Virus record (IMG/VR): IMGVR_UViG_3300035670_000920
Span: 1 to 30,947 of that record
Reading direction: 5' to 3' (one strand)
Source: a virus
Length of the DNA stretch: 30,947 nucleotides
Positions 15,507 to 21,661 of the stretch are shown here, in pieces. The position numbers were made by a program, and so were the translations under genes. Within the stretch, counting starts at the first letter, position 1, and every line of letters starts with the position of its first letter. The notes under the pieces are model-generated. The model made no database searches, was not told the DNA's origin, and worked only from the letters and a program-made list of their open reading frames with translations.

Positions 15507-15721
15507 TCAAATAGGGTTGGGCCTTCGGAGATGTAATGCCTGACAAACTTCTCCTCCGGCAGCTCTTGTAATACATCCAGGGCGCGCTGCAGGGCATCGT
15601 ACTCCAGCTGGTGGTCCATGTTGACAAAACGGATCTTGTCTTTTACGTTGATGGCCTTCCAGTTGCGCCTGCGCTTTTGTAACTCCTCCTTTAGTTGTTC
15701 AATAACTATTCGCTTGTTCAT
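15503..15721 (-). CDS. Small hypothetical protein
   Basis: A 72-aa protein, MNKRIVIEQLKEELQKRRRN..., with two predicted helices rich in Lys, Arg, Glu and Leu and a C-terminal segment EEKFVRHYISEGPTLFE. No family recognised. I chose the ATG at 15721 because the upstream in-frame extension (to 15790) lacks coding character. It is coupled to the amidase by ATGA overlap, so it belongs to the early operon. Confidence 0.6.
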   Translation of the reverse strand: MNKRIVIEQLKEELQKRRRNWKAINVKDKIRFVNMDHQLEYDALQRALDVLQELPEEKFVRHYISEGPTLFE

Positions 15722-15812
15722 AGTCAAAATTTTGCCCGTGCTGCGGGAACGATCCGCCACCGCTACTTTTAGCAGAGAGCCAGCTGGCACGGGGCTCCTG
15801 GATTAGAGATCA

Positions 15813-15989
15813 TTATGCTCTGCGTCCGTTGATGTGTCGTGTTTTGGTTGTTTGTGGCTCGGCATAAGGATCGTACTTCCCGGCGATGCTGTCCACTTTG
15901 TTTTGAAGTTTGTCGAGCTTGTCTTCGCGCAGCACAAAGAGCTTTTCAGACAGCCAGTTGAAAAAGATAAATAGGATGAAACGTCTCAT
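15813..15989 (-). CDS. Small hypothetical protein with hydrophobic N-terminus
   Basis: A 58-aa ORF starting MRRFILFIFFNWLSEKLFVL: a short hydrophobic segment, then an amphipathic helix (LREDKLDKLQNKVDSIAGKY) and a basic tail. It may be a small membrane-bound coiled-coil peptide. The longer frame to 16058 is open, but the ATG at 15989 fits better as it leaves a leader after the hairpin at 16073-16096. It is the first gene of the leftward early operon. Real but unassigned; confidence is moderate because it is short. Confidence 0.5.
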   Translation of the reverse strand: MRRFILFIFFNWLSEKLFVLREDKLDKLQNKVDSIAGKYDPYAEPQTTKTRHINGRRA

Positions 15990-16072
15990 GATAGTAGTGT
16001 TTAAAAGGCTGCCGACGGCACGCCGCCGGGCAGCAGTTGGATATATGATGAAAAACAAAGCCTTTTAAATAA

Positions 16073-16096
16073 GGAGGCGGCATTGAGCCGCTCTCC
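16073..16096 (-). promoter_or_regulatory. Hairpin in leader of leftward early operon
   Basis: GGAG-GCGGC (16073-16081) pairs with GCCGC-CTCC (16087-16096, with T92 bulged) around an ATTGA loop. In the leftward transcript it is followed by CCTTATTTAAAA, a weak T-rich tail, so it may attenuate transcription into the early genes. It closely resembles the terminator hairpin at 16156-16174. Confidence 0.4.
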
Positions 16097-16146
16097 TATA
16101 ACCCCGAAATAACACACATAATTAACCAAACAAAAACCAATGCCAC

Positions 16147-16178
16147 GTAAAAAGGGGGCGGCACTGGGCCGCCCTTCC
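16147..16178 (-). terminator. Leftward intrinsic terminator after the HTH gene
   Basis: Read leftward, GGGCGGC pairs with GCCGCCC (16168-16174 and 16156-16162) around CCAGT, followed by CC and TTTTT (16149-16153). This is a good rho-independent terminator downstream of the leftward HTH gene that stops at 16212, separating it from the early operon. Confidence 0.72.
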
Positions 16179-16211
16179 TGACCACAAATACACTATGTAC
16201 AAACAAAGTCA

Positions 16212-16460
16212 CTATGCTTTCATTCCGATGTACTGCTCGGTTATTGTCGCAGCTTTCTCATAGTCCTTTTTCCTGGTATCAAGCAGTTGTAAAGCAGCCT
16301 CCAAAATCCGGTTATTCTCTTCCGTTGGCTCATGGACAGGTTTAGTGCGCCAATTCCTGACTGTTAGGTAAGGAATGCCGGTTTGTTTGCTGATAGCCTT
16401 TATATCACCCCATCGAAAAGGAAGCAGGGATGGGATTACTGTATTATTATCTTTGCCCAT
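16212..16460 (-). CDS. Small HTH regulator (Cro-like), leftward
   Basis: An 82-aa protein starting MGKDNNTVIPSLLPFRWGDI. Residues about 17-40 (GDIKAISKQTGIPYLTVRNW) form a helix-turn-helix with recognition helix PYLTVRNWRT; the C-terminal half is helical (NRILEAALQLLDTRKKDYEK). A TTG 39 bases upstream could start a 95-aa form, but the ATG at 16460 is preferred. It is transcribed divergently from the other HTH gene (16555) across shared palindromes, the arrangement of a phage switch. It is likely a Cro-like repressor or early regulator; its promoter has a clear TAAATTTG box at 16497-16504 with TTTG 20 bases upstream. Confidence 0.72.
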   Translation of the reverse strand: MGKDNNTVIPSLLPFRWGDIKAISKQTGIPYLTVRNWRTKPVHEPTEENNRILEAALQLLDTRKKDYEKAATITEQYIGMKA

Positions 16461-16496
16461 GTTGTTAAAAAATTCTAATTTTGTTCTAAATTGTAG

Positions 16497-16528
16497 CAAA
16501 TTTAAAGCAATGTTTTGAATTGTTCAAA
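16497..16528 (-). promoter_or_regulatory. Leftward promoter of the Bacteroidota type
   Basis: On the minus strand, TTTG (16525-16528) and TAAATTTG (16497-16504) are separated by exactly 20 bases, matching the -33 TTTG and -7 TAnnTTTG consensus of the Bacteroidota primary sigma factor. It would start a transcript about 30 bases before the ATG at 16460. The -33 box lies inside the operator palindrome. Confidence 0.65.
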
Positions 16529-16541
16529 ATTATTTTGAACA
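16513..16541. promoter_or_regulatory. Palindromic operator between divergent regulators
   Basis: TGTTCAAAAT (16521-16530) and ATTTTGAACA (16532-16541) form a perfect 10-bp inverted repeat around one T. A third half-site, TTTTGAA at 16513-16519, pairs with the middle TTCAAAA (16523-16529). The three half-sites start at 16513, 16523 and 16533, exactly 10 bp apart, on one face of the helix. The site overlaps the leftward -33 box and lies just before the rightward gene, so a bound repressor should control both directions. Confidence 0.75.
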
Positions 16542-16554
16542 GTAAATTAAAAAA

Positions 16555-16917
16555 ATGTTTGGAATGACACTTAAAGAAATGACAATCAACGCATTGGAGT
16601 ATTTGATAAATGTGAAGGGGCTGTCTAAACGAGAAATAAGTAGAACAATAGGCATACATCCTTCACGCTTGACCTATGTCTATGGCGCTAAATGGGTTGA
16701 CCCACAATTGCTTGAAGCCTTGCATAAGCACTGGCCTGAGCTTAAACCTACCAAAGCCGAGGACTTGTTACTGTATTTAGAAACGGCAAAGACAGAGGTT
16801 GAGGACGCTGCAAAAGATGAAACCAAAGTTGAATACATAAAGCAGCAATTGGGAGATGTTAAAGCTTTGTTGGAGGAGATTGAAAAAACTATAAAAGAAA
16901 TGAGTAAAAACAAATAG
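16555..16917 (+). CDS. Lysogeny regulator, HTH protein with C-terminal coiled coil
   Basis: A 120-aa protein. Residues about 10-45 (INALEYLINVKGLSKREISR, then GIHPSRLTYVYGAKW) form a helix-turn-helix of the Cro/CI type with recognition helix PSRLTYVYG. The remainder is a long charged helix (about 70-115, YIKQQLGDVKALLEEIEKTI) likely to dimerise it. There is no LexA-like peptidase domain, so it would not self-cleave. It is divergent from the HTH gene at 16460, with operators between them. It is the more likely maintenance repressor because of its coiled coil and its own transcription unit ending in the strong terminator at 16991-17026, but which of the two is CI-like is not decided by sequence. 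Confidence 0.72.
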   Translation: MFGMTLKEMTINALEYLINVKGLSKREISRTIGIHPSRLTYVYGAKWVDPQLLEALHKHWPELKPTKAEDLLLYLETAKTEVEDAAKDETKVEYIKQQLGDVKALLEEIEKTIKEMSKNK

Positions 16918-16924
16918 TTTTTAA

Positions 16925-16955
16925 ATTGGAAAAATAAAACAATTTGTTAAATTTG
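16925..16955 (+). promoter_or_regulatory. Putative rightward promoter downstream of the repressor gene
   Basis: TAAATTTG at 16948-16955 is a perfect -7 box; ATTG at 16925-16928 is a one-mismatch -33 box at a spacing of 19. Transcription would start near 16962, only about 30 bases before a terminator hairpin. Confidence 0.45.
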
Positions 16956-16959
16956 CTAT

Positions 16960-17030
16960 TATAACTTCAGGAAAAGTTACAGGTTTAGTGGATGGCATAA
17001 GCTGAAGTTTATGCCATCTTTTTTTTAATC
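16960..17030 (+). ncRNA. Candidate small RNA between promoter and terminator
   Basis: About 65 bases separate the -7 box at 16948-16955 from the terminator at 16991-17026, with no ORF between. A promoter directly followed by a strong terminator suggests a short RNA, or an attenuated leader for the 44-aa ORF at 17046. Only the signals are visible; no known RNA family is recognised. Confidence 0.35.
16991..17026 (+). terminator. Rightward intrinsic terminator after the repressor gene
   Basis: GATGGCATAA (16991-17000) pairs perfectly with TTATGCCATC (17009-17018) around GCTGAAGT, followed by eight T residues (17019-17026). A textbook rho-independent terminator. Confidence 0.9.
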
Positions 17031-17045
17031 CAAATACCCACACTT

Positions 17046-17180
17046 ATGACGAACACTGTTGAAAAAATTTACAACCAGTTAATGAATGTGATTAAAGTAG
17101 CCGTTCAACAAGACATTGTCAAAGCACGTAACGCAACCCTTGAGTCACCACTGCCGACCCTTACAGAAGAGCAACATTAA
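17046..17180 (+). CDS. 44-aa hypothetical protein
   Basis: MTNTVEKIYNQLMNVIKVAV followed by QQDIVKARNATLESPLPTLT and EEQH. It is bounded by the terminator upstream and another directly downstream, and has an A-rich leader. The N-terminal 30 residues look like one amphipathic helix. No family is recognised. A compact ORF between two terminators is plausible as a real small gene, but its length makes chance hard to exclude. Confidence 0.42.
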   Translation: MTNTVEKIYNQLMNVIKVAVQQDIVKARNATLESPLPTLTEEQH

Positions 17181-17209
17181 GAAGTTTCATGATACAATTT
17201 AGTGAGAGT

Positions 17210-17235
17210 GAGCCAGCCTTGTGCTGGCTCTTTTT
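17210..17235 (+). terminator. Intrinsic terminator between the 44-aa ORF and the convergent integrase
   Basis: GAGCCAGC (17210-17217) pairs with GCTGGCTC (17223-17230) around CTTGT, then TTTTT. Outer bases GATAC (17191-17195) and GTATC (17236-17240) could extend the fold. It ends rightward transcription just before the integrase stop on the other strand. Confidence 0.82.
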
Positions 17236-17238
17236 GTA

Positions 17239-18498
17239 TCACCTGCCCACAGCCGGCTTCTCCGTAAAAAATGGGTTCTTTGACATCGCCAGCGCAGTGT
17301 CCAGCTGCTTGGCCTTAATGTAGGTCTCCGTCGTGCTCACCCGCTTGTGACCCAGTAGCACGCTGATCTGCTTAATTTCCACCCCCGCGAGGTAGAGGTT
17401 GGTGGCAAAGGAGTAGCGGGCGGTGTACTGGCTCACTGCCTGGAACTCGGGCATAGTGATCTCCTCATCGCCCTTCCTGAGCGTCACCGGCTCGTTAAGC
17501 CCCGCCAGCTTGCACACCTCTTTAATGTACTTATTATACTTTTGATTGCTCACCCGCTTGGGCATGTTGCCCCGGTACTTTTTCAGGAACTCATCCAGGT
17601 ACCAGCTGCCTGGGGTGATGACAGAGGTCTTGGTCTTCTTGGTCTCGATCTTCATCGCGGCCCTGTTCACCAGGGTGATCAGCTTGCCATCCTCCAAAGC
17701 ACTCAGGTCGGAGAAGCGGAAGCCGGCGGCGAAGGCATCCAGGAGGAAGGTGTCGCGGTACTTCTCAAGGGGCGACCACTCCGGCAGTTCCAGGGAGTAG
17801 ATCTTCATAAGCTTGTCCACGGTGAGGAAGTGGTTGTCGGCTTTCTCGTAAGACTTCGCCAGCGACTTGCGCCGGTGCTCCTGCGATTCATACAGGCCCA
17901 TCTCAGCCCCGGCATTTAGCATCCGCTTAAGGCGCTTCCACTTCATGGTAACAGTGTTGTGCAGCTGCCCCTTGTCAATCAAGTAACTTTGGTAGGCCGT
18001 GAACAGCTCGCTGTTCATACTCCCCCACTCCATTGTCCGGCGGGTGGCCTTGCAGAACTCGTGGAACTCGCGGTACCAGCTACGGTAGCTCCTGCCGGTG
18101 GCCGGGTTCTTCTTGTAGATCTTGTCCACCTCCGCCTTCACCCAGGTGCGGAAGCCGTTCTCCTCCTCCAAGGGCCTGCCATTCAGCTTGGCCTTAAGTC
18201 GCTCCAACTGGCGGCGCAGCTCCTCCGCCGTGGGCGGCTTCGTGTGCTTCAGCTGGTACTGACGTATGAAGTTCATGGCCTCGTCCTCGTATTTGTCCAG
18301 GATGGCATTCAGGTGGGCTGCCTGGCGGTTGTCTTTTAGCAGCTTGGCCCGCTGGGCTTTTTTGTCCCAATGGGGCGGAGAGATGCTCTCCCCAATGGAG
18401 AAGGCAAAGCGGTCCCTAAATGACTTGATGCCCCAGCACTTCAGCAGGATGAGCGCGGGGTCGCGCTGGTAGGACTTCAGGAAAAAGCCGACTTTCAT
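17239..18498 (-). CDS. int: Tyrosine recombinase / phage integrase
   Basis: A 419-aa site-specific recombinase that inserts the phage into the host chromosome at att sites. The N-terminal about 100 residues form the arm-binding region, residues about 115-210 a SAM-like core-binding domain (NGFRTWVKAEVDKIYKKNPA, SWYREFHEFCKATRRTMEWG), and the C-terminal half the catalytic domain. Catalytic residues: Arg261 (AAGFRFSDL), a likely Lys near 287, Arg361 (YTARYSFAT), His384 (LLGHKRV) and nucleophile Tyr393 (TETYIKA). The box II His is replaced by Tyr358 (YTAR instead of HTAR). A TACCTTTG promoter box lies 93-100 bases upstream. The gene is divergent from the HNH/terminase operon, and the intergenic region between them holds repeats that may be its arm sites. 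Confidence 0.93.
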   Translation of the reverse strand: MKVGFFLKSYQRDPALILLKCWGIKSFRDRFAFSIGESISPPHWDKKAQRAKLLKDNRQAAHLNAILDKYEDEAMNFIRQYQLKHTKPPTAEELRRQLERLKAKLNGRPLEEENGFRTWVKAEVDKIYKKNPATGRSYRSWYREFHEFCKATRRTMEWGSMNSELFTAYQSYLIDKGQLHNTVTMKWKRLKRMLNAGAEMGLYESQEHRRKSLAKSYEKADNHFLTVDKLMKIYSLELPEWSPLEKYRDTFLLDAFAAGFRFSDLSALEDGKLITLVNRAAMKIETKKTKTSVITPGSWYLDEFLKKYRGNMPKRVSNQKYNKYIKEVCKLAGLNEPVTLRKGDEEITMPEFQAVSQYTARYSFATNLYLAGVEIKQISVLLGHKRVSTTETYIKAKQLDTALAMSKNPFFTEKPAVGR

Positions 18499-18515
18499 GG
18501 TGCTTCTTTTCAGGT

Positions 18516-18551
18516 GGTTGCCGAGGCGGTTGCCGTCCCGGTTGCCGTAAA
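18516..18551. repeat. Three 12-bp tandem repeats (GGTTGCCGnnnn), left array
   Basis: GGTTGCCG starts at 18516, 18528 and 18540, an exact 12-bp period, with tails AGGC, TCCC and TAAA. It lies just upstream of the integrase start. The last two units are nearly the same as the right array at 18734-18757. Likely protein-binding sites, perhaps integrase arm sites. Confidence 0.75.
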
Positions 18552-18590
18552 ATTTTGTTTAAAACAAAATGTTTTATACATTTGTGAAAA

Positions 18591-18598
18591 CAAAGGTA
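18591..18598 (-). promoter_or_regulatory. Possible integrase promoter -7 box
   Basis: On the minus strand this reads TACCTTTG, matching TAnnTTTG. No TTTG at the ideal -33 spacing is visible, so support is partial. A transcript from here would have an about 85-base leader containing the palindrome at 18552-18570 and the left repeat array. Confidence 0.4.
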
Positions 18599-18733
18599 AG
18601 CAAAACGCGGCTTGTTTGCGTATAAACAAACAAAATGTGTTTGAAAAAAAACGGTAGATAACCCTGTCGGGATCGCCAGCCACCTTCAGGGAAGTCCACA
18701 TTTACGCGGCTTCCCGTTTTTCTTGCCCGCCGT

Positions 18734-18757
18734 GGTTGCCGTCCGGGTTGCCGTAAA
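18734..18757. repeat. Two 12-bp tandem repeats (GGTTGCCGnnnn), right array
   Basis: GGTTGCCG starts at 18734 and 18746, tails TCCG and TAAA, 12-bp period. This 24-bp array differs from 18528-18551 by one base and ends ten bases before the HNH start codon. A protein bound here would sit on the leader of the packaging operon. Confidence 0.75.
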
Positions 18758-18767
18758 TTATTTTGAC

Positions 18768-19085
18768 ATGCCCACGATCAACCGCAACTCGCAGCCAGCC
18801 AGATGGATTGCGCCAAAAAAAGCGCACCAGTCGCACGCCACAGACAACTACCCTTTTTATAACTCAAAAAAATGGCGGAAGATCTCCGCCAGCTTTCGGG
18901 CATGCTATCCGCTATGCGAGGCATGCGAGGACAAAGGCCTGGTTGTGGCTGCGCATTGCGTTGACCACATCAAGCCGATCAACCAGGGAGGCGACAAGTG
19001 GGACTGGGGCAACCTGCAAAGCTTGTGCAATGCCTGCCATGCCCGCAAGAGCGGGCGTGAAGCTCATCAGACTGATGGTCTATGA
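18768..19085 (+). CDS. HNH endonuclease of the packaging module
   Basis: A 105-aa HNH nuclease. Zinc-binding pairs are C50-x-x-C53 (PLCEAC) and C87-x-x-C90 (SLCNAC). The HNH core is VDHIKP (D66, catalytic H67), N82 (WGNLQSLCN) and H91 (CHARKSGRE). HNH proteins encoded next to terminase genes cooperate with the terminase to cut cos ends, as in HK97-like phages; this points to cos packaging. I chose the ATG at 18768 over an upstream in-frame start that would run into the repeat array. ATGA overlap (19082-19085) couples it to the small terminase gene. Confidence 0.93.
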   Translation: MPTINRNSQPARWIAPKKAHQSHATDNYPFYNSKKWRKISASFRACYPLCEACEDKGLVVAAHCVDHIKPINQGGDKWDWGNLQSLCNACHARKSGREAHQTDGL

Positions 19086-19489
19086 AAAAAACAAGAGTTC
19101 CTCCTCCGGTGCTGCCTCTGGAAGAGCCGGAGCGCAAGATGTACACGACGCTTGCGAAGTTCTTCCAAAAGCACAGCGCCTGGCAGGAGGTTGACACCTA
19201 CATGCTCTCGCAGCTTGCCCATCGCTGGGGGCGCTACCGGATTGCCGTGGAGAGGCTACAGAATCCGGACAACATGATTCAGGTCTTTGATTCTGGCGCG
19301 GAAAATGTCTCCCCCTGGTACACCATCGCCGAGCGCGAGGGCGCCGCTGTGATGAAGCTGTGCAAAGAGCTGGGGTTGACACAAAAGAGCCGGGAGGCAA
19401 TCCTTGCATTCAAGGCGGATGCCAATGAGCCTGGCGGCTTGATCAGCAAGCTGCAAGCCATTAGGGAGCAATCCAAAAAGCGGGTGTGA
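19082..19489 (+). CDS. terS: Terminase small subunit (P27 family)
   Basis: A 135-aa protein of the size and helical make-up of P27-type small terminases: a Pro-rich N-terminus (RVPPPVLPLEEPERKM), a central helical region (TLAKFFQKHSAWQEVDTYML, QLAHRWGRYRIAVERL), then the family's typical NPxxxIxxxEreaaxxMxkLcxeLGLTpksR pattern, here IAEREGAAVMKLCKELGLTQ and KSREAIL. It recognises phage DNA and passes it to the large subunit. It overlaps HNH upstream by ATGA and shares a base with the next start (TGATG at 19487-19491). Confidence 0.9.
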   Translation: MKKTRVPPPVLPLEEPERKMYTTLAKFFQKHSAWQEVDTYMLSQLAHRWGRYRIAVERLQNPDNMIQVFDSGAENVSPWYTIAEREGAAVMKLCKELGLTQKSREAILAFKADANEPGGLISKLQAIREQSKKRV

Positions 19490-21204
19490 TGCTGGAGCTG
19501 GCCCGCTCTTACATTCAAGACGTGATGCAGCAGCGCATCACGGTGGGCAAAAAAGCGAGGCAAGCTGTGGAACGTCATGTCTCAGATCTGCAGCGGGCGA
19601 AAGACAAGGGATGGAACTTCTCAGAAGTAGAGGCAGAGATTGCCCTTACGTTTATCTCTTTCCTAAGACACACCAAAGGCCAGTATGCAAAACAGCCTTT
19701 TAGAATGCAGCCATTCCAGGCCTTCATCATTTACTGCCTCTTTGGCTGGCAGATGGCAGACGGCACCAGGCGATTCCGAAAAGCCTACGTCCGGATGGCG
19801 CGCAAAAACGGAAAGAGCGAACTGGCAGCGGCAATAGCCCTGTACATGCTGCTTGCAGACGGAGAACCGGGGCCTGAAGTGTACAGCGCCGCTACCATCA
19901 GAGACCAGGCGCGCAAAGTGTTTGACCCGGCGGCGGCCATGCTGCGCATGCTCAAGCGGGATGATGCCGACATCGGGAAGGTTGCAAAAGTTTTTGACTC
20001 TAAGAACAACTGCCTGATCAAGGTGGATGACGGGGAGATTCCGGGCACTATGCTACCGCTGTCCCTGGACGCAGACACTAGTGAAGGCAGCTCCCCCAGC
20101 TGTGGCATTGTGGACGAGTTCCACCTGCATAAGACGACAAAGGTGGTTGACATGCTGGAGACAGGCATGGGAGGCCGTCGACAACCGCTGCTGCTGGAGA
20201 TTACGACGGCAGGCTTTGACACATCTCTCCCCTGTTACCAGTACGAGATGACGCTCGAGAAGCTACTGACAGGCGAGGTGGAGATAGACCGCACCTTCGT
20301 GATGATCTTCGACCTTGACGAGGAGGACGACTGGCGGGATCCGGCCATCTGGGAGAAGGCCAATCCTGGGGTGAAAGCAGACTTCCCTTCTATATCCTAC
20401 CTGCTGGACGAATGCCAGAAGGCCCAGGTGGAAGGCTTTTCAAAAGAGAAGGCCTTCCGGGTAAAGAACTGCAACCAGTGGCTCTCTCAGTCCGTCGGAT
20501 GGATTAACGAGGACTACTGGAAGGCTGCCCAGGCAGACATTAGCCTGGAAGACATGAAGGGGCGCATCTGTTACCTCGGGCTGGACTTGGCAGCGGTTAG
20601 CGACACGGCTTCCATTTGCCTGCTTTTCCCTCCTGAACACGAGGACGAGAAGTACAGGGTCTTTTGGAAGACTTACTGCAACGAGGAGCAGGTTATCAAC
20701 CCAAAACGAAACGAGGGCAAGGTAGTGTATAAGCGCTGGGCGAAGGAAGGGTATCTGACCATCAGCGATGGCAACACGATGGACTTTGAACTGATCCGTG
20801 ATGACATCCTGGACATGGCCAAGGCCTACGACGTGAAGGTTCTCGGATATGACCGTGCTTTTGGCTACGCCGTGATAAACGATCTTACCAAAGAGGGCAT
20901 AAACTGCCAGCCGATCAGCCAGCGCGCCATCTCTCTTACCGTGCCTATCTACCAGGTGGAGCTGCTAATCAAAAAGGGCGCCATCGAAGTCCAGCGCAAT
21001 CCCCTTGTTAGCTGGCAGATGGGCAACGTGGTGATAAAATACGAGGACGGCGATCACTGCCGGATTTCAAAGAAGGCCAGTCCGGACAAAATTGACTGCA
21101 TCGCGGCCTTGCTGGATGCGATGCGAGCCTATATGGACACCTATAGCGAAGAGGAGCAACTGACTATTTTTGATTTCATCAACCAAAACATGATAGCCAG
21201 ATGA
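19489..21204 (+). CDS. terL: Terminase large subunit (Terminase_1 family)
   Basis: A 571-aa packaging motor and nuclease. The ATPase domain has a Walker A variant RKNGKSE (near residue 105), as usual in this family, and Walker B CGIVDEFH (near 205). A coupling-like motif LEITTAGFD follows. The RNase H-like nuclease domain shows CYLGLDLAAVSDTAS (first Asp), KVLGYDRAFGYAV (second) and KIDCIAALLDAM (third Asp) near the C-terminus. It drives DNA into the procapsid and cuts concatemers. ATG 19489 is preferred to the GTG just before it, because it gives the tight TGATG coupling with the small subunit. Its stop overlaps the next gene by ATGA. Confidence 0.97.
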   Translation: MLELARSYIQDVMQQRITVGKKARQAVERHVSDLQRAKDKGWNFSEVEAEIALTFISFLRHTKGQYAKQPFRMQPFQAFIIYCLFGWQMADGTRRFRKAYVRMARKNGKSELAAAIALYMLLADGEPGPEVYSAATIRDQARKVFDPAAAMLRMLKRDDADIGKVAKVFDSKNNCLIKVDDGEIPGTMLPLSLDADTSEGSSPSCGIVDEFHLHKTTKVVDMLETGMGGRRQPLLLEITTAGFDTSLPCYQYEMTLEKLLTGEVEIDRTFVMIFDLDEEDDWRDPAIWEKANPGVKADFPSISYLLDECQKAQVEGFSKEKAFRVKNCNQWLSQSVGWINEDYWKAAQADISLEDMKGRICYLGLDLAAVSDTASICLLFPPEHEDEKYRVFWKTYCNEEQVINPKRNEGKVVYKRWAKEGYLTISDGNTMDFELIRDDILDMAKAYDVKVLGYDRAFGYAVINDLTKEGINCQPISQRAISLTVPIYQVELLIKKGAIEVQRNPLVSWQMGNVVIKYEDGDHCRISKKASPDKIDCIAALLDAMRAYMDTYSEEEQLTIFDFINQNMIAR

Positions 21205-21446
21205 TGAACAGGTTGAACAATGATGATGAGCTGGCGCGCCAGGTGCGCCACTACGTTACACTCCTCCGGTGCCCTAATGCCTTCCTGCATGCCGTCGAGC
21301 AGGCAAGCCAGTCGGGAGTTACCTATAGGCAGGCCTTTGACCAGGTGGAGAAGGAGCTGGAGCAGAAGACGGGGATGAGGCACTACCCGAGCGGGTACGA
21401 ATCGTTTCGGGTTACGAAGCATCACATACAAAAGAAAAACAGATAA
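21201..21446 (+). CDS. Small hypothetical protein after terminase
   Basis: An 81-aa helical protein (NNDDELARQVRHYVTLLRCP, QAFDQVEKELEQKTGMRHYP). Translationally coupled to the large terminase through ATGA. It is the last gene before the terminator at 21511. No family is recognised, though small helical ORFs in this place are common in phage packaging modules. It is probably a packaging or head accessory protein. Confidence 0.68.
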   Translation: MMNRLNNDDELARQVRHYVTLLRCPNAFLHAVEQASQSGVTYRQAFDQVEKELEQKTGMRHYPSGYESFRVTKHHIQKKNR

Positions 21447-21459
21447 GGTGATGTTATTT

Positions 21460-21486
21460 GTTGCCGTAGTTGCCTTTGTTGCCAAA
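21460..21486. repeat. Three GTTGCC repeats with 9-bp period
   Basis: GTTGCC starts at 21460, 21469 and 21478, with tails GTA, TTT and AAA. The core is shared with the 12-bp GGTTGCCG arrays near the integrase, though the period differs. It lies between the end of the packaging genes and their terminator. Too short to be sure it is functional. Confidence 0.5.
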
Positions 21487-21510
21487 CGGAACAAAAGGAA
21501 GAAAAAAATC

Positions 21511-21537
21511 AAAGGGGGCTAAATGCCCCCTTTTTTT
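21511..21537 (+). terminator. Intrinsic terminator after the packaging module
   Basis: AAAGGGGGC (21511-21519) pairs with GCCCCCTTT (21525-21533) around TAAAT, followed by more T (through 21537). The A-rich run just upstream could also let it work leftward. It separates packaging genes from the accessory block. Confidence 0.9.
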
Positions 21538-21587
21538 ATGTGATAAAAATAAAAATACAATTATAAAGAAAATAATTTGCAAAAAGA

Positions 21588-21622
21588 CTTGACAAATACA
21601 AATATGCGCCGTATATTTGTAT
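21588..21622 (+). promoter_or_regulatory. Strong promoter overlapped by 10-bp inverted repeat (operator), accessory block
   Basis: TATATTTG (21612-21619) is a perfect TAnnTTTG box with CTTG (21588-21591) 20 bases upstream. The same stretch also reads TTGACA (21589-21594), 17 bases, TATATT (21612-21617), so it fits both the Bacteroidota and sigma-70 patterns. ATACAAATAT (21596-21605) and ATATTTGTAT (21613-21622) form a perfect inverted repeat with a 7-base spacer covering the promoter, as expected for a repressor operator. It would drive the gene at 21662. It differs in sequence from the switch operator at 16513-16541. Confidence 0.7.
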
Positions 21623-21661
21623 CATCAAACAGCAAAAAGTTAACCAGTAAAAAAAAAAAAG

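Larger units (their letters stand above)
18499..18767. other. Integrase/terminase intergenic region; possible attP and/or cos region
   Basis: A 269-bp non-coding region between divergent integrase and HNH genes. It holds two arrays of a 12-bp repeat (18516-18551 and 18734-18757), a 9-bp palindrome ATTTTGTTT/AAACAAAAT (18552-18570, central A), a TTGTTT/AAACAA inverted repeat near 18607-18624, and a weak stem GGGAAG/CTTCCC followed by GTTTTT near 18690-18720. Such arrays around an integrase promoter suit arm-type integrase sites. The attP core cannot be identified without the host junction. A cos site is also possible, being close to the terminase and HNH genes. Confidence 0.5.

Noticed and set aside
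16212-16499. 95-aa form of the leftward HTH protein
   Set aside because: It would start at a TTG inside the promoter box at 16497-16504; the ATG at 16460 gives a proper leader.
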